Below are positions 1 through 5,128 of a stretch of 5,423 nucleotides of DNA, piece by piece. The stretch is taken from contig CAYTCC010000085.1 in assembly GCA_964436345.1 (NCBI GenBank), positions 1-5,423 on the forward strand, written 5' to 3'. Numbering within the stretch: position 1 is the stretch's first letter; every line of letters begins with the position of its first letter. Source of the DNA: GCA-002694895 sp964436345. GTDB lineage: Bacteria; Chloroflexota; Dehalococcoidia; Lucifugimonadales; GCA-002694895. The position numbers and the translations under genes were made by a program. The notes under the pieces were generated by a model. That model was not told the origin of the DNA. It searched no databases and saw only the letters and a list, made by a program, of their open reading frames with translations.

Positions 1-72
1 TAATCCAACAATAAATAAAGAAGCAGAAATAAGATAAACAATATTTTCTATATTTGATGAGATTTCTAACAC
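1..72 (-). CDS. pntB: NAD(P) transhydrogenase beta subunit, N-terminal fragment (cut by window edge)
   Basis: Only the first 24 codons are present; the gene continues beyond the left edge. The translation reads (M)LEISSNIENIVYLISASL followed by FIVGL, which looks like a short N-terminal tail leading into the first membrane helix of the transhydrogenase beta subunit. In known enzymes this subunit carries most of the proton-conducting membrane domain (dII) and the NADP(H)-binding domain dIII. I chose the GTG at 72-70 as start because the upstream AAGGA (83-79) lies 6 bases before it; the other candidate, TTG at 74-72, meets a stop two codons later. The gene starts just after the alpha-2 stop codon, the usual order in three-subunit transhydrogenases. 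The identification rests mainly on position and the hydrophobic N-terminus, since the diagnostic parts lie outside the window. Confidence 0.8.
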   Translation of the reverse strand, partial: MLEISSNIENIVYLISASLFIVGL

Positions 73-74
73 AA

Positions 75-362
75 TTAATCCTTATTTTTGCTTCTTTTGA
101 ACATTGCTAACATACGATCGGTTACCATAAATCCCCCAATAACATTGATAGTTGCTAAGACTATGGCAACGACAGATAATATTAATGCTATGATCCCATT
201 AGCATTTGACGCGATAATGATTGCCCCAACTATTACTATTCCAGATATAGCATTTGATCCAGACATTAAAGGAGTATGTAAAGTAGAAGGAACTTTTGTG
301 ATAACTTCATATCCTATAAATAATGATAAAGCAAAAATTATAATTAAAGGTAATAAGTCCAA
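75..362 (-). CDS. pntAB: NAD(P) transhydrogenase alpha-2 subunit (small membrane subunit)
   Basis: A 95-residue membrane protein forming part of the proton-conducting domain dII of proton-translocating transhydrogenase in the inner membrane. Three hydrophobic segments are visible, at about residues 3-20, 41-52 and 57-80. The conserved parts of the family are present: the VPSTLHTPLMSGSNAISG stretch (24-41) between the first two helices, and the NVIGGFMVTDRMLAMFK signature (73-89) at the end of the last helix. A basic, polar tail (KRSKNKD) follows. The start is TTG at 362-360, supported by AAGGA 6 bases upstream inside the end of the preceding gene; only 2 bases separate it from the alpha-1 stop. 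In E. coli this region is fused to the NAD-binding part as a single PntA; here it is separate, as in Rhodospirillum rubrum and many other bacteria. The gene is complete. Confidence 0.95.
   Translation of the reverse strand: MDLLPLIIIFALSLFIGYEVITKVPSTLHTPLMSGSNAISGIVIVGAIIIASNANGIIALILSVVAIVLATINVIGGFMVTDRMLAMFKRSKNKD
79..83 (-). promoter_or_regulatory. Shine-Dalgarno site of pntB
   Basis: On the minus strand AAGGA lies 6 bases before the GTG at 72-70. It sits inside the last sense codons of the alpha-2 gene (AAG GAT TAA), so the ribosome finishing alpha-2 clears the site just before beta is started. It decides the choice of the GTG start for the beta subunit. Confidence 0.65.
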
Positions 363-364
363 TG

Positions 365-1474
365 TTATTCCTTGATTCTTTTTTTACCTTTTTCAATGAC
401 TAACATTGCATCAATGATTTCATCTTGAAGGTTAATTTCTATTTTTTTATCTTTTATAAGTAATTCCATAAGGCTAAATATATTTTTTGAATAAACAGTC
501 GATGCATCATAGGCCATTTCTGAAGGTAAATTTGAAGGCCCAAAGATTTTAACATTATTTATAATAATCATTTCTCCTAATTTTGTACATTCACAATTCC
601 CTCCTAATGGAGCCGAAACATCTACTATAACACTTCCAGGCTTCATTAATTGAACAGTTTTCTTTTCAATTAATTTTGGTGCAGGGCGCCCCGGGATTGC
701 TGCTGTTGATATAACTGCATCAGCTTTAATAATATATTCTTTTAAAAACTCTAATTGTGACTTTTGATTTTCTTTACTTTGTTCTTTAGCATAACCACCA
801 TCTGTTTTTGAATCTTGTACGATTTCATCAGAAATAAATTTAGCTCCTAAAGATCTAATTTCTTCACCAGCAGCTAGTCTAATATCATAACCTGTAACAT
901 CTGCACCTAATCTTTTCACAGTAGCTATTGATTGTAATCCTGCTACACCAGCCCCCAAAACCAATACATTGGCCGGCAGCAGTGTTCCGGCAGCAGTCAT
1001 CATTAAAGGTATATATTTGTTTAAAGAGTTAGCTACTATAAGTCCTGCTTTATATCCCGCTATGGATGCTTGCGATGAAAGAGCATCAAGTTTTTGAGCT
1101 CTTGCAATTCTTGGAACAAATTCCATTGCGATAACAGATAAATTGTTTTTTTTACATATTTCGATAATTTTATTATCGTTTCTTACATTAGTTGTGCTAA
1201 TTATTAAAGAATTTTTCACATATGCATTTTCTTGGGAAGAAAATGCATTTAGGGAAGTTATTATATTAATTTTATCGGTCAACTTTTTAGATATTTTTGC
1301 GCCGACATTTTCATAATCTTGATTAAAAAAACCTGCTCTTTCTCCGGCTCCATCTTCTAATTCTACAGATAAACCCATTTTTATTAATAAATAAACATCT
1401 TTTGGAACTAAAGATACTCTGTTTTCTGATTTGTCTTTTTCTCTTAATATGCCAACAGTAATTTTATCAGGCAA
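365..1474 (-). CDS. pntAA: NAD(P) transhydrogenase alpha-1 subunit (NAD(H)-binding domain dI)
   Basis: A 369-residue soluble protein with the alanine dehydrogenase/PNT fold. It binds NAD(H) and exchanges hydride with the NADP(H)-binding dIII domain of the beta subunit at the cytoplasmic face. The N-terminal domain (about 1-125) begins ITVGILREKDKSENRVSLVP, typical of the family. The nucleotide region has PRIARAQ (121-127) and LDALSSQ (129-135). Arg122, Gln127, Asp130 and Ser133 align by eye with R. rubrum Arg127, Gln132, Asp135 and Ser138, which contact the nicotinamide. The Rossmann motif GAGVAGL is at 174-180, followed by YDIR (196-199), the mobile loop DGGYAKE (225-231), IPGRPAP (260-266) and MKPGSVIVDV (277-286). 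The start is TTG with GGAG 5 bases upstream. The C-terminus is slightly shorter than in R. rubrum and lacks a clear family ending, but the enzyme looks intact. It is the first gene of its operon, divergent from the pyruvate dehydrogenase genes. Confidence 0.96.
   Translation of the reverse strand: MPDKITVGILREKDKSENRVSLVPKDVYLLIKMGLSVELEDGAGERAGFFNQDYENVGAKISKKLTDKINIITSLNAFSSQENAYVKNSLIISTTNVRNDNKIIEICKKNNLSVIAMEFVPRIARAQKLDALSSQASIAGYKAGLIVANSLNKYIPLMMTAAGTLLPANVLVLGAGVAGLQSIATVKRLGADVTGYDIRLAAGEEIRSLGAKFISDEIVQDSKTDGGYAKEQSKENQKSQLEFLKEYIIKADAVISTAAIPGRPAPKLIEKKTVQLMKPGSVIVDVSAPLGGNCECTKLGEMIIINNVKIFGPSNLPSEMAYDASTVYSKNIFSLMELLIKDKKIEINLQDEIIDAMLVIEKGKKRIKE
369..373 (-). promoter_or_regulatory. 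Shine-Dalgarno site of pntAB
   Basis: AAGGA on the minus strand lies 6 bases before the TTG at 362-360 and overlaps the last codons of the alpha-1 gene. It supports the TTG as the true start of the small membrane subunit and suggests coupled translation with alpha-1. Confidence 0.65.
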
Positions 1475-1477
1475 AAT

Positions 1478-1483
1478 CTCTCC
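1478..1483 (-). promoter_or_regulatory. Shine-Dalgarno site of pntAA
   Basis: GGAGAG on the minus strand, with the core GGAG ending 5 bases before the TTG at 1474-1472. No ATG occurs at a better position, so this site fixes the TTG as the start of the transhydrogenase operon's first gene. Confidence 0.65.
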
Positions 1484-1526
1484 GATAAATGGTAGATCTT
1501 ATTTCATTAAATTAATTTCTATATAT

Positions 1527-1555
1527 ATTATTTATCGAAATAGTTAATATCTCAA
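1527..1555 (-). promoter_or_regulatory. Candidate sigma-70-type promoter of the transhydrogenase operon
   Basis: Read on the minus strand, TTGAGA (1555-1550, 5 of 6 matches to TTGACA) is followed after exactly 17 bases by AATAAT (1532-1527, 5 of 6 matches to TATAAT). Transcription would start near 1520, giving a leader of about 45 bases before the TTG of pntAA. Spacing and position are good, but in DNA this rich in A and T such matches arise easily by chance. Confidence 0.4.
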
Positions 1556-1654
1556 GGTTTATAACAATTTAGATTTAAAGAGTTTTGCATCATTATTGAT
1601 TTAGTTATTTTTTTGATATAAAGGTTGCCATGATTATTACTTAGTTTTCATTAA

Positions 1655-1698
1655 TTTAATATAATATTAAAAATAATTAAATTTATATAATTATTTTT
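1655..1698. repeat. Two overlapping AT-only inverted repeats
   Basis: The first dyad (1655-1671) is TTTAATAT, a single central A, then ATATTAAA: 8-base perfect arms. The second (1669-1698) has 11-base perfect arms, AAAAATAATTA (1669-1679) and TAATTATTTTT (1688-1698), around an 8-base loop. The two share bases 1669-1671. Each contains a perfect TATAAT on the plus strand (1660-1665 and 1686-1691), but neither has a matching -35 box at the normal distance. They could be regulator sites or an easily melted upstream element. Since the stretch is almost purely A and T, chance is a real alternative. Confidence 0.4.
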
Positions 1699-1739
1699 CA
1701 GCATCTTAATCTTTTATTACTAAAGATTTGTAAATGTTG

Positions 1740-1745
1740 TATTAT
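1740..1745 (+). promoter_or_regulatory. Weak candidate -10 box for the pyruvate dehydrogenase operon
   Basis: TATTAT matches 5 of 6 positions of TATAAT and would place the transcript start near 1752, about 20 bases before the TTG of lpd and just ahead of its ribosome binding site. At 17 bases upstream there is only TTACTA (1717-1722, 3 of 6 matches to TTGACA). The true promoter may lie elsewhere, for example at one of the TATAAT sequences within the dyads at 1655-1698. Confidence 0.22.
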
Positions 1746-1761
1746 GTATGTTTAAAAACAT

Positions 1762-1767
1762 AAGGGG
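1762..1767 (+). promoter_or_regulatory. Shine-Dalgarno site of lpd
   Basis: AAGGGG ends 5 bases before the TTG at 1773 and can pair with the 16S rRNA tail with one G-U wobble. An in-frame TAA at 1761-1763 and no other start codon in between make this TTG the only upstream start possible, which agrees with the usual N-terminus of the family. Confidence 0.7.
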
Positions 1768-1772
1768 TTTTA

Positions 1773-3155
1773 TTGAGTGATTTTCAAGTAACAGTTATAG
1801 GAGGGGGGCCAGGTGGATATGTTTCGGCAATTAGAGCAGCACAATTAGGTTTGAAAACTGCATTAATTGAAAAAGAAGCTGTTGGTGGTTTGTGTCTAAA
1901 TTGGGGTTGTATTCCATCTAAGGCATTATTGAGGAATTCAGAAGTACTTAATTTAATTAAAGCATCTGATGAATTTGGAATAAAAATAGATAAATTTACA
2001 CCTGATTTCTCTCAGGCAGTAAAAAGAAGCAGAAAGGTAGTTAGAAAACTTACAACAGGTGTTTCTTATTTGTTAAAGAAAAACAAAGTGCAAGTATATG
2101 AAGATACAGCTGAATTAATAAGCTCTACTGAGATTAATTTGAAAAATGCTAATACTACTATTACATCTGATAATATTGTTTTAGCTACAGGATCAACCTT
2201 TATGGAATTTCCAAGCATGCCAATTGATGAATCCAAAGTAATAACTAGTAGACAGGCATTAGAATTAAAAGATGTTCCTAAGAGAGCAATCATAGTTGGG
2301 GGAGGTGCTACAGGAGTAGAATTTAGTTATATTTTTAATGCTTATGGAAGCGAAGTAACAATAGTTGAATTAGCTGACAGAATTTTAAATAAAGAAGATA
2401 AAAGCATCAGTGATGAATTATCGAAAATATATAAAAAGAAGGGCATAAATATAATTACAGATGCTCAAATAGAAACTCTTGATATTTCTGAAAATGTTGT
2501 TGCTCATTTGAGGGTAAAAGATGAGCAAATGGATTTAGAGGTCGATACTATATTAGTTGCAGTTGGAGCTCAAGGTAATATTAATGGCTTAGGTCTTGAA
2601 AAAATTGGAGTTGAAACTGTTAAAGGTTGGATTAATATAGATAATTTTATGAAAACAAATATAGATAATATATATGCTATAGGAGATGTTACTGGAAAAC
2701 TTTTACAGGCTCATGTTGCTTCTCATCAAGGAGTGATAGTAGCAGAAAAGATTGCCGGATTAAGCCCAGAACCTATAAATGATTATATTGATATGCCAAG
2801 AGCAATTTATTGTGACCCTCAAATTGCCAGTATTGGGCTTACTGAGGAAGAAGCAAAAGCTAAGGGATATAAAATAAAAACAGGTATTTTCCCTCTTTCA
2901 GCTAGCGGAAAAGCTTTAGGATTGGGAGATTCTGAAGGATTTTCAAAATTAATTTTTGATGAAGAGATTGGTGAATTATTAGGTGCTCATTTAATTGGGC
3001 CCAATGTTTCAGAATTACTTGGGGAAATAGGAATACTAAAAATGTTAGAAGGTTCTTCGAAAGAAATTGGAGATTTAGTACACCCACATCCAACAATTTC
3101 TGAAATATTAAAAGAATCTTCTCTTGGTGCATTAGGGAGTGCTATACATATTTAA
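1773..3155 (+). CDS. lpd: Dihydrolipoamide dehydrogenase (E3 of the 2-oxo acid dehydrogenase complex)
   Basis: A 460-residue FAD flavoprotein that reoxidises the dihydrolipoyl arm of E2 and reduces NAD+ to NADH in the cytoplasm. The order is standard for the pyridine nucleotide-disulfide oxidoreductases. The FAD-binding GGGPGGY is at 10-16 and the redox-active disulfide is CLNWGCIPSK (Cys41 and Cys46). The NAD-binding GGGATGVEF is at 176-184, with Glu199 (VEL, 198-200) at the strand end as expected for NAD rather than NADP. The second FAD motif YAIGDV is at 301-306. The C-terminal dimerisation domain ends with HPHPTISE (437-444), where His439 and Glu444 form the catalytic pair contributed across the dimer. 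Length is normal and no fused N-terminal lipoyl domain is present. The start is TTG behind AAGGGG. It is the first gene of the operon and its stop lies 3 bases before the E1 alpha start. It may also serve other lipoyl-dependent systems, which the window cannot show. Confidence 0.97.
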   Translation: MSDFQVTVIGGGPGGYVSAIRAAQLGLKTALIEKEAVGGLCLNWGCIPSKALLRNSEVLNLIKASDEFGIKIDKFTPDFSQAVKRSRKVVRKLTTGVSYLLKKNKVQVYEDTAELISSTEINLKNANTTITSDNIVLATGSTFMEFPSMPIDESKVITSRQALELKDVPKRAIIVGGGATGVEFSYIFNAYGSEVTIVELADRILNKEDKSISDELSKIYKKKGINIITDAQIETLDISENVVAHLRVKDEQMDLEVDTILVAVGAQGNINGLGLEKIGVETVKGWINIDNFMKTNIDNIYAIGDVTGKLLQAHVASHQGVIVAEKIAGLSPEPINDYIDMPRAIYCDPQIASIGLTEEEAKAKGYKIKTGIFPLSASGKALGLGDSEGFSKLIFDEEIGELLGAHLIGPNVSELLGEIGILKMLEGSSKEIGDLVHPHPTISEILKESSLGALGSAIHI

Positions 3156-3158
3156 TTT

Positions 3159-4133
3159 ATGTCGAATATAGATAAAGAAACTGCAAGAAAATATTTGTTA
3201 GAAATGTTGAAAATTAGGCATTTTGAAGAAGCTTGCGGAAGAATGTATATGCAAGGGAAAATAAAAGGATTTTTACATCTTTATATTGGAGAAGAAGCTA
3301 TTGCAGTTGGAGCTATATCTCAATTAGCTAAGCAAGATTATGTTATAACTCATTACAGAGATCATGGCCATGCCCTTGCCAGGGGTATGGATCCAAATAA
3401 AGTTATGGCAGAATTGTATGGTAAAAAAGGAGGAAGTAGCAGAGGGAAAGGTGGTTCTATGCATTTATTTGATAAACAATTAAATTTCATGGGAGGATAT
3501 GCCATAGTTGGAGGTCATTTACCTATTGCTATTGGACTTGGATTAGCTTTGAAAAAACAAAAAAAAGAAGGGGTAGTTCTATGTTTTTTCGGAGACGGAG
3601 CTGTAAATGAAGGCGAATTTCATGAATCAATGAATTTGGCTGCTTTATGGGATCTGCCTGTTTTGTTTTATCTAGAAAATAACCAGTATGGCATGGGAAC
3701 TCATGTTAAAAGATCTTCTGCGGCAGCTGATATTTTATATAAATTTGCTGATCTTTATGGAATGCCTGCGACCCGTATAGATGGCATGGATGTTATTACG
3801 GTTCAAGATTCAACAATAGAAGCTATTAATAAAATACGTACAAATAGTGGCCCTGTTTTAATTGAAGCTATGACATATAGATTCAGAGGACATTCCATGG
3901 CTGACCCTTCTGCATACAGAGATGACTCTGAAGTTGAAGAATGGAAGGATAAAGATCCAATTTTATTATTTAAACAATATGTTAAAGAAAATAATTTACT
4001 AACAGATAGTGATATTAGTAATTTAGATAATGAGGTAAAAGTTATAATTGAGGATTGCCTCAAATTTGCTGAGGATAGCCCTTTGCCAGACATGTCTGTT
4101 GCAAGGGCTAAAATTTATTATTCAGATAGTTAG
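3159..4133 (+). CDS. pdhA: Pyruvate dehydrogenase E1 component, alpha subunit (thiamine diphosphate-dependent)
   Basis: A 324-residue alpha chain of the heterotetrameric E1, which decarboxylates the 2-oxo acid and passes the acyl group to the lipoyl arm of E2. The family signature is clear: RHFEEACGRMY (20-30), HLYIGEEA (40-47), YRDHGHALARG (66-76) and GKGGSMH (96-102). The thiamine diphosphate/Mg motif begins GDGAVNEG (145-152) and ends ENN (173-175). The loop YRFRGHSMADPSAYR (240-254) corresponds to the mammalian phosphorylation loop, with Ser246 at the place of mammalian site 1; no kinase is seen here. The ATG follows the lpd stop by 3 bases and no Shine-Dalgarno is at proper distance; the nearest GGGAG (3135-3139) is about 20 bases away, so translational coupling is likely. 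Substrate is inferred: pyruvate is most likely given the complex, but acetoin dehydrogenase alpha subunits look very similar and cannot be excluded by eye. Branched-chain E1 is less likely. Confidence 0.93.
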   Translation: MSNIDKETARKYLLEMLKIRHFEEACGRMYMQGKIKGFLHLYIGEEAIAVGAISQLAKQDYVITHYRDHGHALARGMDPNKVMAELYGKKGGSSRGKGGSMHLFDKQLNFMGGYAIVGGHLPIAIGLGLALKKQKKEGVVLCFFGDGAVNEGEFHESMNLAALWDLPVLFYLENNQYGMGTHVKRSSAAADILYKFADLYGMPATRIDGMDVITVQDSTIEAINKIRTNSGPVLIEAMTYRFRGHSMADPSAYRDDSEVEEWKDKDPILLFKQYVKENNLLTDSDISNLDNEVKVIIEDCLKFAEDSPLPDMSVARAKIYYSDS

Positions 4134-4139
4134 AAAAAA

Positions 4140-5117
4140 ATGGCAGAATTAAATATAAGAGAATCTTTAACTAAAGCTTTGAAAGAGGCTTTAGATAACA
4201 ACGACAATGTTTTTTTAATGGGTGAAGATATCGGAATGTATGGCGGCCCTTATGCAGTAACAAAAGGATTGCTTGAAGAATATGGAAGTGAAAAAATTAT
4301 GGATACCCCAATATCTGAATCTGGTTTTGTAGGAGCTGCTATAGGAGCTGCTATGGTAGGCATGAAACCAATAGTAGAAATCATGACAATAAATTTTTCA
4401 TTATTAGCTATAGATCAGATAGTAAACCATGCGGCTAAAATCCATTATATGTCTGACGGACAACTCAGTGTTCCTATTATAATACGTACAGTTACAGGAG
4501 CAGGAGGTAGGTTAGGCGCTACTCATTCACAGAGTTTTGAAGGATGGTATGCTTCAGTTCCAGGATTAAAAGTTGTGTCTCCATCAAATGCTGTAGATGC
4601 TTTAGGTTTATTTAGATCTGCTATTAATGAAAATAATCCGGTTATTTTTGTAGAGCATTGTATGTTATATAATGTTAAAAATGAAATTCCTGATCAATAT
4701 TATGAAACGCCAATTGGTATTCCAAAAATTTTAAAAAAAGGTGATGATTTAACTCTTATAGCATGGTCAGGTATGATTCCTTTGGCAAAATCTATTTCTT
4801 CCGAATTAGATAAAATTAATATTAATACTGAGATAATTGATTTAATATCTTTGAATCCAATTGATTTTGAATTGATATTTGAATCTGTTAAAAAAACAAA
4901 TAAAGTTGTAATATTAGATGAATATTGGGAAACTGGATCTTTTGGTTCTTACATCAGTTCAGTAATACAAGAAAAATGTTTTGATTATCTTGACGGACCA
5001 ATTGGTGTAATAAATAGTTTAAATATTCCAATGCCGTATAGTGCGGAATTAGAGGATAAAGTTATTCCAAATATGGATAGAGCATTAGCTAAAATTAAAG
5101 AATTATTTGGTTTTTAG
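4140..5117 (+). CDS. pdhB: Pyruvate dehydrogenase E1 component, beta subunit
   Basis: A 325-residue beta chain that pairs with E1 alpha to form the thiamine diphosphate site. The N-terminal transketolase-like pyrimidine domain shows MGEDIGMYGG (27-36) and DTPISESGFVG (55-65), whose Glu60 is the residue expected to activate the cofactor. It also has GATHSQSFEGWYASVPGLKV (126-145), with His129 in the place of the active-site histidine. The C-terminal transketolase domain starts near 195, with DLTLIAWSGM (203-212), IDLISLNPID (233-242) and the ending NIPMPYSAELE (295-305), all typical. The ATG lies 6 bases after the E1 alpha stop. The gap is only A residues (TAG then AAAAAA), with no Shine-Dalgarno, so it likely depends on coupling to E1 alpha, which would suit the 1:1 ratio of the subunits. 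Its stop codon overlaps the ribosome binding site of E2. As with the alpha chain, an acetoin-type E1 is the main alternative. Confidence 0.94.
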   Translation: MAELNIRESLTKALKEALDNNDNVFLMGEDIGMYGGPYAVTKGLLEEYGSEKIMDTPISESGFVGAAIGAAMVGMKPIVEIMTINFSLLAIDQIVNHAAKIHYMSDGQLSVPIIIRTVTGAGGRLGATHSQSFEGWYASVPGLKVVSPSNAVDALGLFRSAINENNPVIFVEHCMLYNVKNEIPDQYYETPIGIPKILKKGDDLTLIAWSGMIPLAKSISSELDKININTEIIDLISLNPIDFELIFESVKKTNKVVILDEYWETGSFGSYISSVIQEKCFDYLDGPIGVINSLNIPMPYSAELEDKVIPNMDRALAKIKELFGF

Positions 5118-5122
5118 GGAGG
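5117..5122 (+). promoter_or_regulatory. Strong Shine-Dalgarno site of the E2 gene
   Basis: GGGAGG, part of AGGGAGGT, begins on the last base of the pdhB stop codon and ends 6 bases before the TTG at 5129. It is the strongest ribosome binding site in the window. It identifies the TTG as the E2 start although in-frame ATG codons (5147, 5156, 5168) follow closely; those lie inside the lipoyl domain and would truncate it. Confidence 0.75.
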
Positions 5123-5128
5123 TAGTAA

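Larger units (their letters stand above)
1475..1772. other. Divergent intergenic control region between the transhydrogenase and pyruvate dehydrogenase operons
   Basis: This 298-base stretch has no gene I can support. It is strongly AT-rich, most of all at 1641-1698. At its left end lie the pntAA ribosome binding site and a candidate minus-strand promoter (1527-1555). In the middle-right is a pair of overlapping AT-only inverted repeats (1655-1698). At its right end are a weak candidate -10 box (1740-1745) and the lpd ribosome binding site (1762-1767). There is also an 8-base inverted pair, CGATAAAT (1483-1490) and ATTTATCG (1530-1537), straddling the expected transhydrogenase transcript start. 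I see no tRNA, riboswitch-like fold or GC-rich terminator. Confidence 0.7.

Noticed and set aside
88..375. An open frame of 95 codons on the plus strand opposite the alpha-2 subunit gene
   Set aside because: It covers the same stretch as pntAB in antisense; the minus-strand protein has clear transhydrogenase motifs, while this one resembles nothing known and is explained as a mirror of the hydrophobic codons.
1617..1630. TATAAA (1617-1622) and TTGCCA (1625-1630) as promoter elements of the right operon
   Set aside because: TTGCCA resembles a -35 box, but no good -10 lies 16-18 bases downstream, and TATAAA lacks a matching -35 at the right distance.
1620..1644. Four-codon mini frame (ATG at 1630) behind AAAGG in the intergenic region
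   Set aside because: Too short to separate from chance; it has no attenuator-type hairpins or runs of regulatory codons.
1669..1698. The 11-base inverted repeat with a trailing T run as an intrinsic terminator
   Set aside because: The stem has no G-C pair, so it would be too weak, and it stands upstream of an operon with no plus-strand gene before it to terminate.
1748..1780. Ten-codon upstream frame (ATG at 1748) running across the lpd start and ending at TGA 1778-1780
   Set aside because: It has no ribosome binding site of its own, and if the -10 box at 1740-1745 is real the transcript would begin after its ATG. Kept only as a curiosity.
2066..2293. Short minus-strand open frames inside lpd, pdhA and pdhC (also about 2902-3132, 3803-4093 and 5142-5324)
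   Set aside because: All lie antisense to genes with unmistakable catalytic motifs, have no ribosome site or homology I recognise, and are composition artefacts.
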